From: Bacillus sp. X1(2014)
GTDB taxonomy: Bacteria > Bacillota > Bacilli > Bacillales_B > DSM-18226
Length of the DNA stretch: 64,000 nucleotides
Assembly (NCBI RefSeq): GCF_007678255.1
Contig: NZ_VEED01000008.1
Location: forward strand, 1-64,000
Direction: 5' to 3'
Shown: piece after piece, positions 29,839 through 38,619 of the stretch
Numbering within the stretch: position 1 is the first letter of the stretch
Layout of the letters: every line of letters starts with the position of its first letter
The notes under the pieces: generated by a model
The model's input: only the letters and a program-made list of their open reading frames with translations
Database searches by the model: none
Told to the model about the DNA's origin: nothing
Translations under genes and position numbers: made by a program

Positions 29839-31221
29839 TTATATATACTCTTTTCTTTTACGGTTTTGCATTTTCATGACAATCAATCCGGCTAAAATTA
29901 AGCCAAGACCAGTAACCATATAGTTGTACATTGGAGATGCCGTATCCGGCAGCTCATTTCCAGACTCTGTAGCTGAGTTGTCAGTTGCAGGGCTGTCGGT
30001 ATCCACTGGAGCAGGATCCGGATCGTTATCTGTATCCACAGGCGAAGGATCAGGAGTGTTACCAGTATCTCCAGGGGAAGGGTCTGGAGTGTTCCCTGTA
30101 TCCCCAGGCGCAGGATCCGGATCCGGATTATTACCAGGATCGCCAGGAGTCGGATCAGGGGTGTTGCCAGGATCACCTGGATTAGGTGTAGGATCATCAG
30201 CTTTTATGTTTTCAATCTTAATAGATTTAGTAACTTTGGCACCTTTGCTATCTCTGACATAAACCGTGTAGGTTCCATTCTCAGTTACTTCAAACTTGTT
30301 GTCAGTAATGTTTGTCCCTACATCGACTGATGCGAAGTCTTCAATTCTTTTTTCACCTGCAAGCCATTGAATCGCATATGCTTTTTTTGCAGTAGTCGAC
30401 ACAGTAATGGTCACAGGGTCTTTTGTTTGTTCAGTAGTTGACGGGGTTAAGTCAACCGTAATATCTACAGGAACTTGTGAGGCTAATAGTGTGGTTGACA
30501 AGCTAGCTAACACTTGTTGCCCAGTTTCATTTGGATGAACGTCACCGCCTGGAAAAATATATTCAGCCTGATGGTTTTTAAAGGCTGAATACGCATCAGC
30601 TAATAGTGATTTGAATTGAGTAGCTGTCCCCAGGAATCCTTGGTTAACAGTTGGAAGGAATAGCTCGCCAATTGGATATAGGTTGGCTAATGTATCGGTA
30701 AATGGATTGTAAATGTTGTAAATAATAAGCTGAGCGTCAGGATTTATCATCTTAACTGTCCCGATAATCGTACTTAAGTTAGTAAATAGTTTAGCAGAAA
30801 TTTGCTGAATGACTCCGTTAAATAGGACAGGATCAATCGGTGTTGTTGGATTAGCCCTTAGCGCCTGGATATTTGGATCTTGTAAAAAATCATTACTGCC
30901 AATATCCAGGGTAATGATATCCGCATTTTTAATAGCTTCGAGGTTTTCGGGTTTGTTAATTTCCGTTAACAATTGTGCAGAAGTCCAGCCTCCACCACTA
31001 ATGTTTTTCGCAACATCGTATTTCCCACTTTCAATCAAATAGGGAAATGCCTTTAACGATTGATGAGAGTTGTCTCCCTCTAAATTCCAACCATATGTAA
31101 TAGAATCTCCCAATGAAACTATGTTTGGCTTGACATTACTTTCTGCAAAAACAAACGATGAGAAGAATGAATGGAGTGCGAGCATTAGTATGAACAGTAC
31201 GGATAAGCGTTTGACCTTCAA
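29839..31221 (-). CDS. Cell-wall-anchored SGNH/GDSL esterase
   Basis: Secreted 460-aa protein. Signal peptide residues 1-26 (cleavage near VFA-ES); SGNH hydrolase domain with block I SLGDSITYG (catalytic Ser40), GSNDFL and the Asp/His block DVHPNETG (about 235); an immunoglobulin-like region (about 250-340); a Pro/Asp/Gly/Thr-rich repeat linker (PDPTPGDPGN-type, about 345-415); and a sorting signal LPDTA (424-428), a hydrophobic stretch and KMQNRKRKEYI. LPDTA rather than LPXTG proper suggests a class D-type sortase. Likely a surface lipase or carbohydrate esterase. Monocistronic. Confidence 0.88.
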   Translation of the reverse strand: MKVKRLSVLFILMLALHSFFSSFVFAESNVKPNIVSLGDSITYGWNLEGDNSHQSLKAFPYLIESGKYDVAKNISGGGWTSAQLLTEINKPENLEAIKNADIITLDIGSNDFLQDPNIQALRANPTTPIDPVLFNGVIQQISAKLFTNLSTIIGTVKMINPDAQLIIYNIYNPFTDTLANLYPIGELFLPTVNQGFLGTATQFKSLLADAYSAFKNHQAEYIFPGGDVHPNETGQQVLASLSTTLLASQVPVDITVDLTPSTTEQTKDPVTITVSTTAKKAYAIQWLAGEKRIEDFASVDVGTNITDNKFEVTENGTYTVYVRDSKGAKVTKSIKIENIKADDPTPNPGDPGNTPDPTPGDPGNNPDPDPAPGDTGNTPDPSPGDTGNTPDPSPVDTDNDPDPAPVDTDSPATDNSATESGNELPDTASPMYNYMVTGLGLILAGLIVMKMQNRKRKEYI

Positions 31222-31371
31222 TAATATTCCTCCTTCTAGTAAATTTTATCTAACAAAATCTATTATAATCCCCATTTTTTCGAATATTCAATATATATCA
31301 TACTACAAAATATGTAATTAGACCTACGAAGAAAGATTTAGAGAAATCTCTCTATAAGAATAGTAGGAACA

Positions 31372-31478
31372 TGTACAGGATTTGAACACTTTGCTTGCTT
31401 GTCTGTCCAAACAATAAACATTTATGCTGTTAACTTCTGTACATGTAACTAGAAAATCCCATTGGCATAATACTTGCA
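31372..31478 (+). promoter_or_regulatory. Sigma-54 promoter with paired upstream sites (SDR gene)
   Basis: 31463-31478 is TGGCATAATACTTGCA, a full match to the -24/-12 consensus TGGCAY-N5-TTGCW. Upstream are two 17-bp sites, TGTACAGGATTTGAACA (31372-31388) and TGTCCAAACAATAAACA (31404-31420), both TGT-N11-ACA with centres 32 bp apart; the second centre is 52 bp from the -24 GG. They probably bind the enhancer-binding protein encoded at 32677. Confidence 0.85.
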
Positions 31479-31514
31479 AAAAATAAAATATAATTATTTT
31501 TAGGGGGTTACTAT

Positions 31515-32282
31515 ATGCAAATCAATACATGTCGGGCAATCGTAACAGGCGGCGCTTCAGGGCTAGGAGAAGCGACAGTTCGAAAGATTATTCAAAATGG
31601 TGGAAAGGCAGTTATTTTTGATCAATCTGAGGAAAATGGTGTGCGGCTCCAAAACGAATTAGGGGAAGCCGTATTGTTTATAAAGGTTGATGTCACGAAA
31701 GAAGAGGACATTCAAGAGGCTGTTCATCAAGCAGCGGATTATATGGGCAGTATAAATACTGTTGTGAACTGTGCAGGAATTGGTATTGCCGAGAAGGTGA
31801 TTGGCAGAAATGGTGCACATAATCTTTCACTTTTTTCAAAAGTCATTCATGTAAATTTAATAGGTTCGTTCAATGTGATTCGGATTGCTGCGGAAGTAAT
31901 GACAGGCAATGAAATGAATGAACAAGGTGAAAGAGGTGTGATTATTAATACTGCTTCAGTTGCCGCCTTTGACGGGCAAATTGGCCAGGCAGCTTACAGT
32001 GCTTCTAAAGGTGGAATTGTCGGAATGACCCTGCCGATTGCAAGAGAGCTGGCGCGCTTCGGGATTCGCGTCATGACGATTGCACCTGGGTTATTCCACA
32101 CACCGATGTTTGATACACTCCCGCAAGAGGCTAAAGATTCGCTTGGAAAAATGGTTCCATTTCCATCAAGGCTTGGATATCCAAGTGAATACGCGCAACT
32201 CGTTCAAAGCATCGTCGAAAATCCGATGTTAAATGGAGAAACAATCCGGCTGGATGGGGCCATTAGAATGCAGCCGAAATAA
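31515..32282 (+). CDS. SDR 3-hydroxyacyl-CoA dehydrogenase (HSD17B10-like)
   Basis: Short-chain dehydrogenase, 255 aa. Cofactor motif [12 protein letters not shown] (residues 11-22), NCAGIG, catalytic Ser in [15 protein letters not shown] and YSASK (about residue 160). The sequence layout, with [20 protein letters not shown] and [14 protein letters not shown], matches type II 3-hydroxyacyl-CoA/2-methyl-3-hydroxybutyryl-CoA dehydrogenases. It is driven by a sigma-54 promoter and sits beside the regulator and beta-oxidation genes, so it likely oxidises a short or branched 3-hydroxyacyl-CoA. Confidence 0.87.
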   Translation: MQINTCRAIVTGGASGLGEATVRKIIQNGGKAVIFDQSEENGVRLQNELGEAVLFIKVDVTKEEDIQEAVHQAADYMGSINTVVNCAGIGIAEKVIGRNGAHNLSLFSKVIHVNLIGSFNVIRIAAEVMTGNEMNEQGERGVIINTASVAAFDGQIGQAAYSASKGGIVGMTLPIARELARFGIRVMTIAPGLFHTPMFDTLPQEAKDSLGKMVPFPSRLGYPSEYAQLVQSIVENPMLNGETIRLDGAIRMQPK

Positions 32283-32327
32283 TTTGGAAACGAGGGGGAA
32301 AATCCAATAGGAACCCCCCTTCATTCA

Positions 32328-32534
32328 TTAACCTCCAAAGAAAAGGTCGATGATATTTGAAGCAGTGGAGGTTTTTTTGTTGTAAAACTCTGAGTATCCA
32401 CAGTTCTTGCAAAAGACAACCGTAAATGTGTTGTGTTGAAGATCAAACATCTTTGATAGACCCGTCCCTGTCATGGCTACATCTTTTGTTCCTGTATCTC
32501 TGCTGCCACATTTAATACAGCCTTTTTGGCTCAT
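32328..32534 (-). CDS. Zinc-ribbon protein (DUF2082-like)
   Basis: A 68-residue protein with two CxxC pairs, GCIKCGS (residues 5-11) and FCKNCGYSE (about 41-49), flanking a beta-rich centre: a single zinc ribbon. Small nucleic-acid-binding-type zinc ribbons of this size are common in Bacillus; the DUF2082 assignment is from the pattern only. It is oriented opposite to the surrounding catabolic genes and is probably unrelated to them. Confidence 0.75.
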   Translation of the reverse strand: MSQKGCIKCGSRDTGTKDVAMTGTGLSKMFDLQHNTFTVVFCKNCGYSEFYNKKTSTASNIIDLFFGG

Positions 32535-32676
32535 AATCCCACTCCTCGAATAAATTCCTCTTTTTTAATTACGTCTAATGGGGCTAAAAGTTCCCATGAA
32601 AAATAGATATTGTTAAAATATTCAAAAATATCCCTCGCTTTTGTTACAATAAAGATATGAAGAAAGGGGGGACGAC

Positions 32677-34422
32677 ATGGTCCAATTTAACGAGTTGATT
32701 ACGCCAGTCGACTGCATGGTTACTGAGGATACAACACTATCTGAAGCTGTCCGTTTAATGAATAACAAGAAGTGGAACTTGCTTCCAGTTATAGACACGA
32801 ATGGAAAACTAGCGGGCGTTTTTACGCGAAGTGGGTTATTTCAAATGGTCCTGGAAGAGGAGCCCCTATCCACCCCTATCAAAACTTATATTAAAGAACA
32901 AGTTGAAACATTGCCGATTGACACCCCATATGAAAGTATCGAAAAAATTGTGAAAAACAGCCAGGTGGGTACCGGTGTAGTTATCGATCATCAAAACCAT
33001 GTGGCAGGAATCCTCACGAAAACAGATATGGTCATGTCCCTGCTGCAAACCTCACAAGAATTAAATACAGTAAAAACTTTAAAAAGGACCTTAGAAACTG
33101 CTTTAGACCATGCTTACGACGGAATTGTCATGACGGATGAAAAGAAAAACATCCAGATGGTCAGTCCTCCTCTACTCGAATTATTTAATCTTAAACTTGA
33201 ATCCGTTCTCTACAAATCAGTTGCCAAAGTATTGCCGGCACTTCATCTCGACAATGTCTATCAGACAGAAACAGCGGAGGTCAGTGGTTTTCTAGAGATT
33301 AATGGCATTAAATATATGGTCCACCGAATTCCAATCTTAGAGGATGGGAAAGTCATCGGAGCGATTGGAAAAATAGTGTTCAGACAATTAAACGAGGTCA
33401 GTGAATTATTTAAAAAGCTGCAGAAAGCAGAGAATAAGGCCAGCTTTTATCATCAGCAATTTCAAAAGTCGGAGTCTGCTAGATTTACTTGGGAGCACCT
33501 TTTAACAGTGGATTCCTATATGGAAAAACTGAAGAAAAGTGCAGCCAAAGCAGCAAAGGGCCGGTCCACCATTCTTATTCGCGGAGAAAGCGGCACCGGT
33601 AAAGAGTTGTTTGCCCAAGCGATTCATAATAGTAGTGCAAGAAGTACGGGAAAGTTTATTGTCGTAAATTGTGCGGCGATTCCAGAGGATTTGTTAGAAT
33701 CTGAGTTTTTTGGTTATGACGAAGGTGCATTTACGGGTGCAAGGCAAAAAGGCAAACTTGGAAAGTTTGATTTGGCTAATGGCGGAACCCTTTTCCTCGA
33801 TGAAATTGGAGATATGTCCCTCTCATTACAGGCAAAACTGCTCCGTGTGCTTCAAGAGCGAGAATTCTACCGGGTTGGTGGAACGGTAAGAATTCAAGTG
33901 GATGTCCGAATCATTGCAGCCACCAATCGGAATCTGGAAGAAATGGTCAAAGAGGGCCTGTTTCGAGAGGATTTATATTATCGTCTCAATGTCATTTCAT
34001 TGTACGTCCCACCGCTTCGCGATCGACTGTATGATACAGAGTATTTAATTGAGCGGTTTATGATTGAATTGAATCAAATATTAGGAACCAGCATTACGGG
34101 AATGGATTACAGGGCAAGAGAGGCGATGCTAAGTTATTCTTGGCCTGGAAATGTTCGCGAACTGCGGAATGTGATGGAACGGGCTATGACCTTTGCAGAA
34201 AATGGGAAAATCATGCTTGAGGATCTTCCCGATTATTTAGTAAAGCATGTCTCTATGATCGAGCCCTCTCCAAATATATCATTAGTTGAAAATGCTGAAC
34301 TAGAAGCGATTAAAAAGGCACTCGTCCAAGTCCAAGGGAATAAGGTTCAAGCCGCTAGATTACTAGGAATCAGCCGATCTGGTTTATATGAAAAAATCAA
34401 AAAATATAAACTGCCTACATAG
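32677..34422 (+). CDS. Sigma-54-dependent regulator with CBS and PAS domains
   Basis: Enhancer-binding protein, 581 aa. Two CBS repeats (about residues 8-60 and 68-125), a PAS-like domain (about 135-245), the AAA+ domain with Walker A GESGTGKELF (about 303), GAFTGA (about 349, the sigma-54 contact loop) and LFLDEIGDM, and a C-terminal Fis-type helix-turn-helix (NKVQAARLLGISRSGLYEKIKKY). CBS pairs usually bind adenosine nucleotides. It lies between two sigma-54 promoters sharing the same paired sites, so it very likely controls the adjacent acyl-CoA genes. Confidence 0.93.
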   Translation: MVQFNELITPVDCMVTEDTTLSEAVRLMNNKKWNLLPVIDTNGKLAGVFTRSGLFQMVLEEEPLSTPIKTYIKEQVETLPIDTPYESIEKIVKNSQVGTGVVIDHQNHVAGILTKTDMVMSLLQTSQELNTVKTLKRTLETALDHAYDGIVMTDEKKNIQMVSPPLLELFNLKLESVLYKSVAKVLPALHLDNVYQTETAEVSGFLEINGIKYMVHRIPILEDGKVIGAIGKIVFRQLNEVSELFKKLQKAENKASFYHQQFQKSESARFTWEHLLTVDSYMEKLKKSAAKAAKGRSTILIRGESGTGKELFAQAIHNSSARSTGKFIVVNCAAIPEDLLESEFFGYDEGAFTGARQKGKLGKFDLANGGTLFLDEIGDMSLSLQAKLLRVLQEREFYRVGGTVRIQVDVRIIAATNRNLEEMVKEGLFREDLYYRLNVISLYVPPLRDRLYDTEYLIERFMIELNQILGTSITGMDYRAREAMLSYSWPGNVRELRNVMERAMTFAENGKIMLEDLPDYLVKHVSMIEPSPNISLVENAELEAIKKALVQVQGNKVQAARLLGISRSGLYEKIKKYKLPT

Positions 34423-34550
34423 TGTCCAGAAAATGTACACTATATTGTCCGCCATGTTTGGATGATACACATCTCGACATTGAAAGTTGACGTTTTTTCA
34501 GGACTGCTGAACTACAATATGATTTCTAGTATATTGGCATAAATATTGCA
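34423..34550 (+). promoter_or_regulatory. Sigma-54 promoter with paired upstream sites (ligase gene)
   Basis: 34535-34550 is TGGCATAAATATTGCA, again a full -24/-12 match. Sites TGTCCAGAAAATGTACA (34423-34439) and TGTTTGGATGATACACA (34455-34471) are TGT-N11-ACA with centres 32 bp apart, the same spacing as at 31372-31420; the second centre is 73 bp from the -24 GG, i.e. 21 bp (two turns) further than at the SDR promoter. Confidence 0.85.
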
Positions 34551-34591
34551 TAAATACTAGAGTAGTCTTTTTTTAAAAGGGGGATTCATTT

Positions 34592-36127
34592 ATGAATATC
34601 GGAAGCTTATTAGCGCAAAATGCCCGCAAGTTCCCTGAATTACTAGCGATTGAATATGAGGGGCGAAGCTATACATATCGCCAATTCAATGAGGAAGTAA
34701 ATCAACTTGCTAACGGCTTGTTGAAGCAGGGAGTCAATAAAGGTGATAAGCTCGCATTGATGATGAAGAATTCGGATCACTTTGTATTTACCTTCTTTGC
34801 TGCTGCAAAAATTGGTGCCGTTGCTGTCCCGGTTAACTTCCGCCTCACTGCTTCAGAGGTCCACTACATTTTAGACCAATCCGATACGTCTTTGGTTGTG
34901 TGTGATCAGGAGTTCGAACCCATCATTGCCACTGCGAAACAAGGCACGAATGTCCGATTGGTCATTACCGTCGGGGAACCAGAAACCTCGGGTTACTATT
35001 CTTATCAAGGAATTTTATCGGAAAACAAAACAGAACCAGATGTACAGGTGTCTGAGCAGGATGATTTAGAAATACTGTATACTTCAGGGACAACAGGACG
35101 TCCGAAGGGTGCTCTGTTTGATCATAGTCAAATTTTCAAAGTAGGAATTGCTGTCGTTATTAACATGGGGATCCGGCAGCATGAACGCATTCTCCATCTC
35201 GCACCGCTGTTTCACTCGGCCCAATTAAACCTGTTTCTTATCTCAGGTGTTGCACTTGGTGCCACACATATTATCCATCGCGATTTTCATCCAGTAAAAA
35301 CACTCCAAGCGATTCAAGAACACAAAATCACCCACCTTTTTGCCGTTCCAGCTATGTATAATTTTCTTCTTCAAGTACCTAATGCAGCAGATTATGATTT
35401 AACTTCTATACAGAGAGTCGGCTACGGAGCCGCACCCATGGCACCAGAATTGGTCAAAAAAACCATTCAACTCTTTAAAACGGATCAATTTTATAACCTT
35501 TGTGGGTTGACAGAAGCTGGTCCAGGCGGAATTCTCCTTGATCCAGAGGGTCACAAATTCCATTTTGGCAAAGGGGGGAAACCAATTTTCTTAACAGAAA
35601 CAAGGGTTGTTAATGAAGAAGGCAAGGATGTATTACCTGGAGTGATTGGGGAATTTATTGTTCGCAGCGACATGGTGATGAAGGAATATTATAAAAAACC
35701 GGAAGAAACGAAGAGTACCTTGAAAAATGGCTGGCTCTATACAGGTGACTTAGCAACAATTGATGAAGAAGGGTATATCACGTTAGTGGATCGTAAAAAA
35801 GACATGATTATCTCCGGCGGTGAAAATGTATACTCTGTTGAAGTGGAATCGGTTCTTTTTGAACATCCAGATGTCCTCGACGCAGCCATTATAGGTTTGC
35901 CTGATGAGGTTTGGGGAGAAGCGGTCTGTGCAATCATTGTACCGAAGGAAGGTACAGTAATTGATGAACAGGAATTAAAGAGTTTCTGTCGTCAAAAATT
36001 AGCAGGCTATAAGGTTCCTCGGCGAATTTTTATAGAAAAGCAGCTGCCACGGAACGCTTCTGGGAAAGTACTAAAATATCAACTGCGTGAGAGGATGAGA
36101 GGTGCAAACATAATGAAAAACCATTAG
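34592..36127 (+). CDS. AMP-forming acyl-CoA synthetase
   Basis: Adenylate-forming ligase of the FadD/fatty-acyl-CoA family, 511 aa. P-loop LYTSGTTGRPKGALF (about residues 165-179), core motif YTGDLATIDEEGYI (about 383) and the C-terminal catalytic lysine in PRNASGKVLKYQLRE (about 490). First gene behind the second sigma-54 promoter. The acyl substrate (fatty, branched or aromatic) cannot be read from the sequence. A second ligase (38777) lies in the same cluster. Confidence 0.9.
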   Translation: MNIGSLLAQNARKFPELLAIEYEGRSYTYRQFNEEVNQLANGLLKQGVNKGDKLALMMKNSDHFVFTFFAAAKIGAVAVPVNFRLTASEVHYILDQSDTSLVVCDQEFEPIIATAKQGTNVRLVITVGEPETSGYYSYQGILSENKTEPDVQVSEQDDLEILYTSGTTGRPKGALFDHSQIFKVGIAVVINMGIRQHERILHLAPLFHSAQLNLFLISGVALGATHIIHRDFHPVKTLQAIQEHKITHLFAVPAMYNFLLQVPNAADYDLTSIQRVGYGAAPMAPELVKKTIQLFKTDQFYNLCGLTEAGPGGILLDPEGHKFHFGKGGKPIFLTETRVVNEEGKDVLPGVIGEFIVRSDMVMKEYYKKPEETKSTLKNGWLYTGDLATIDEEGYITLVDRKKDMIISGGENVYSVEVESVLFEHPDVLDAAIIGLPDEVWGEAVCAIIVPKEGTVIDEQELKSFCRQKLAGYKVPRRIFIEKQLPRNASGKVLKYQLRERMRGANIMKNH

Positions 36128-36164
36128 TTATGGATTATATTCCCAATAATTGAATAAAAACATC

Positions 36165-36245
36165 TGAGATTTGTAAGAAAAGCCCAAGCTTATGTAAAAA
36201 AAACTATAGATTTGTAAAAATAACGGCTCAATTTGTAAAAAGGCC
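36165..36245 (+). repeat. Short degenerate tandem repeats
   Basis: ATTTGTAAGAA, TATGTAAAAA, ATTTGTAAAAA and ATTTGTAAAAA recur every ~21-25 bp between the ligase and acyl-CoA dehydrogenase genes. No role is apparent. Confidence 0.5.
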
Positions 36246-36263
36246 TTCACTAAACCTTAAAAT

Positions 36264-36277
36264 TGTAAGCGCTAACA
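36264..36277 (+). promoter_or_regulatory. cre (CcpA) site
   Basis: TGTAAGCGCTAACA fits TGWAANCGNTNWCA at every position. It lies 23 bp before the acyl-CoA dehydrogenase start codon and within the cluster's transcript, so it could mediate catabolite repression as a roadblock or at an internal promoter. Confidence 0.75.
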
Positions 36278-36299
36278 CTCAGGAAGAGAGGTTTTTTAA

Positions 36300-37445
36300 A
36301 TGAAACACCCCTACTTAAATGAAGAACATGAAATTTTCCGCAAATCCTTGCGAAAGTTTTTGGACAAAGAAGCATATCCCTTTTATGAGAAGTGGGAAGA
36401 GGATCGGATGATTCCGCGCTCCTTCTGGAAGAAGATGGGCGAACAGGGGTTTCTGTGCCCTGATATCGATGAAAAGTATGGCGGCAGTGAGGTCGACTGG
36501 GGATTCGCGGTGGTCATTAATGAAGAGCTGGAACGAGTCGGCTCAGGGTTAGTTGGAATTGGCCTTCATAATGATATTGTCGTCCCTTACATCACTGCCT
36601 ATGGGACAGAAGAACAAAAGCAGCGCTGGCTGCCGAAATGTGTGACAGGTGAAATCATTACCGCGATTGCCATGACGGAACCAGGCACAGGCTCTGACCT
36701 GGCAAACATTAAAACAACGGCTAAACTTGACGGTGATCACTATATTGTTAATGGCCAAAAGACGTTCATCACAAATGGAATTCAATCCGACCTCATTGTT
36801 GTCGCTGTTAAAACGGACTTAAATGCTGTTCCAAAGCATAAAGGAGTCAGCCTCCTTGTCATTGAGAGAGGGGCACCTGGATTTTCACGGGGGAGAAAGT
36901 TAAACAAAGTCGGTCTCCATTCCCAAGATACAGCGGAATTGATCTTTGAAGATTGCCGTGTCCCGAAGGAAAACTTGCTCGGAGAGGAAGGCAAAGGTTT
37001 TCTTTATTTAATGGAAAAACTCCAACAGGAACGTCTGCTTGTCGCAATTGGGGCGCAAACCGCTTCGGAAGTGATGTTGAAAATGACAATCGACTATGTA
37101 AAAAGCAGAGAAGCGTTCGGAAGGCCTGTCAGCCAGTTCCAAAATACACAGTTTAAGATTGTAGAAATGGCTACAGAAATTGAAATGGGCAGAGCCTTTT
37201 TGGATCAGTTAATTGCTGAGCATATTGAAGGGAAAAACGTAGTAACGAAGGTTTCGATGGCTAAATGGAAGCTAACCGACATTGCTAAAAGGGTTGCTGC
37301 AGAATGTATGCAACTCCATGGGGGCTATGGATATATGGAAGAATACGAGATTGCGAGAAGATTCCGTGATATTCCTGTTTCCTCCATTTACGCCGGTACC
37401 AACGAAATAATGAAAACAATCATTGCGAAAAATCTAGGATTATAG
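36300..37445 (+). CDS. Acyl-CoA dehydrogenase (long-chain-type)
   Basis: FAD enzyme, 381 aa, introducing the 2,3-double bond. IAMTEPGTGSDLANIKT (about residues 122-138), QLHGGYGYMEEYEIARRFRD and the C-terminal IYAGTNEIMK are diagnostic. The residue at the MCAD catalytic-Glu position is Ala (YAGT), as in LCAD/IVD-type enzymes, which use a Glu on another helix; QQERLLVAIGAQ (about 242) offers that Glu. Hence a long- or branched-chain specificity is more likely than medium-chain. Part of the sigma-54 cluster, followed by the thiolase after 14 bp. Confidence 0.9.
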   Translation: MKHPYLNEEHEIFRKSLRKFLDKEAYPFYEKWEEDRMIPRSFWKKMGEQGFLCPDIDEKYGGSEVDWGFAVVINEELERVGSGLVGIGLHNDIVVPYITAYGTEEQKQRWLPKCVTGEIITAIAMTEPGTGSDLANIKTTAKLDGDHYIVNGQKTFITNGIQSDLIVVAVKTDLNAVPKHKGVSLLVIERGAPGFSRGRKLNKVGLHSQDTAELIFEDCRVPKENLLGEEGKGFLYLMEKLQQERLLVAIGAQTASEVMLKMTIDYVKSREAFGRPVSQFQNTQFKIVEMATEIEMGRAFLDQLIAEHIEGKNVVTKVSMAKWKLTDIAKRVAAECMQLHGGYGYMEEYEIARRFRDIPVSSIYAGTNEIMKTIIAKNLGL

Positions 37446-37459
37446 AGAGGGAGATTAAG

Positions 37460-38617
37460 ATGCGTGAAGTAGTAATTGTGGAAGGTGTACGAACACCAGT
37501 CGGAAGAAGAAATGGCGTGCTAAAAGATATCCGTCCGGATGATTTATCAGCGTTGACATTAAAGGAACTAGTCAATCGAGCGGGGATCGACCCGGCGCTT
37601 GTGGACGATGTAATTTGGGGGTGCGTAACCCAAGCGGGCGAGCAAGCAGGCGATATTGCTAGAGTGGCTGCGCTCATTGCGGGCTTCCCAATCGAAGTCC
37701 CGGGGACAACCATAGACCGTCAATGCGGTTCAAGCCAACAAGCGGTGCATTTTGCTGCCCAAGCAATCTTGTCTGGTGACATGGACGTAGTGATTGCTGG
37801 CGGTGTGGAAAGCATGTCGCGTGTCCCAATGGGTTCAAACTACAACGGGGCTGAGGAGCCTTTTAGTCCTAATTTAAGGTCGAAGTATGAAATGATCCAT
37901 CAGGGATTATCAGCTGAGCGGATTTCTGAAAAATATGGGTTTACTCGTGAGGTACTTGATCAATTTTCACTTGAAAGCCATCAAAAGGCACTTAAGGCGC
38001 AAGAAGAGGGGTATTTTTCGAGAGAGATTTTCCCGATCGAAGTAAAGCTTTCGGATGGAACAACGGCTGTCATCAAGGATGATTCTGGTCCGAGAAAAGG
38101 AACATCTTTAGAGGCATTGGCTGGTCTTCGTACCTCCTTTAAAGAGGATGGAGTGATCCATGCCGGTAACTCCAGCCAAATAAGTGATGGCTCAGCAGCG
38201 GTACTGCTCATGTCCCGTGAGAAAGCAGAAGAGCTTGGTTTGAAACCGCGATTTCGTGTTCACACACGCGTAGTGGTCGGCTCAGATCCTACATTGATGC
38301 TGACAGGACCGATTCCAGCTACACAAAAAGCTCTAGAAAAGTCCGGCTTATCTATCGATGAGATAGATGTGTTTGAAGTTAATGAAGCTTTCGCCCCTGT
38401 CACACTTGCTTGGCTGAAAGAAACGGGTGCAGACCCTGCAAAACTAAATCCCAATGGTGGAGCAATAGCCCTCGGACATCCACTAGGCGGCAGTGGTGCA
38501 CGTCTAATGGTGACAATGATGCATGAATTGGAGCGGACCGGCGGTCGTTTCGGATTGCAAACTATGTGTGAAGGCCATGGGATGGCAAATGCTACGATTA
38601 TTGAGCGATTGGCGTAA
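37460..38617 (+). CDS. Acetyl-CoA acyltransferase (thiolase)
   Basis: Thiolase II family, 385 aa. Nucleophilic Cys in DRQCGSSQQAVHFA (about residue 89), His in GGAIALGHPLGGSGARLM (about 342) and the C-terminal Cys in TMCEGHGMANA (about 374). It would cleave the 3-oxoacyl-CoA formed by the acyl-CoA dehydrogenase, a hydratase and the SDR; no enoyl-CoA hydratase is encoded in the window. The downstream gap holds the 21-bp repeat array. Confidence 0.93.
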   Translation: MREVVIVEGVRTPVGRRNGVLKDIRPDDLSALTLKELVNRAGIDPALVDDVIWGCVTQAGEQAGDIARVAALIAGFPIEVPGTTIDRQCGSSQQAVHFAAQAILSGDMDVVIAGGVESMSRVPMGSNYNGAEEPFSPNLRSKYEMIHQGLSAERISEKYGFTREVLDQFSLESHQKALKAQEEGYFSREIFPIEVKLSDGTTAVIKDDSGPRKGTSLEALAGLRTSFKEDGVIHAGNSSQISDGSAAVLLMSREKAEELGLKPRFRVHTRVVVGSDPTLMLTGPIPATQKALEKSGLSIDEIDVFEVNEAFAPVTLAWLKETGADPAKLNPNGGAIALGHPLGGSGARLMVTMMHELERTGGRFGLQTMCEGHGMANATIIERLA

Positions 38618-38619
38618 GA

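Noticed and set aside
29924..30262. 112-aa Gly/Ser-rich ORF antisense to the GDSL esterase
   Set aside because: It is the mirror of the Pro/Asp-rich linker repeats and lacks initiation signals.
31321..31464. Inverted repeat ACATGTACAG / CTGTACATGT as the activator site
   Set aside because: It is visible before the SDR promoter but is not repeated at the second sigma-54 promoter; the TGT-N11-ACA pairs with conserved 32-bp spacing are better supported.
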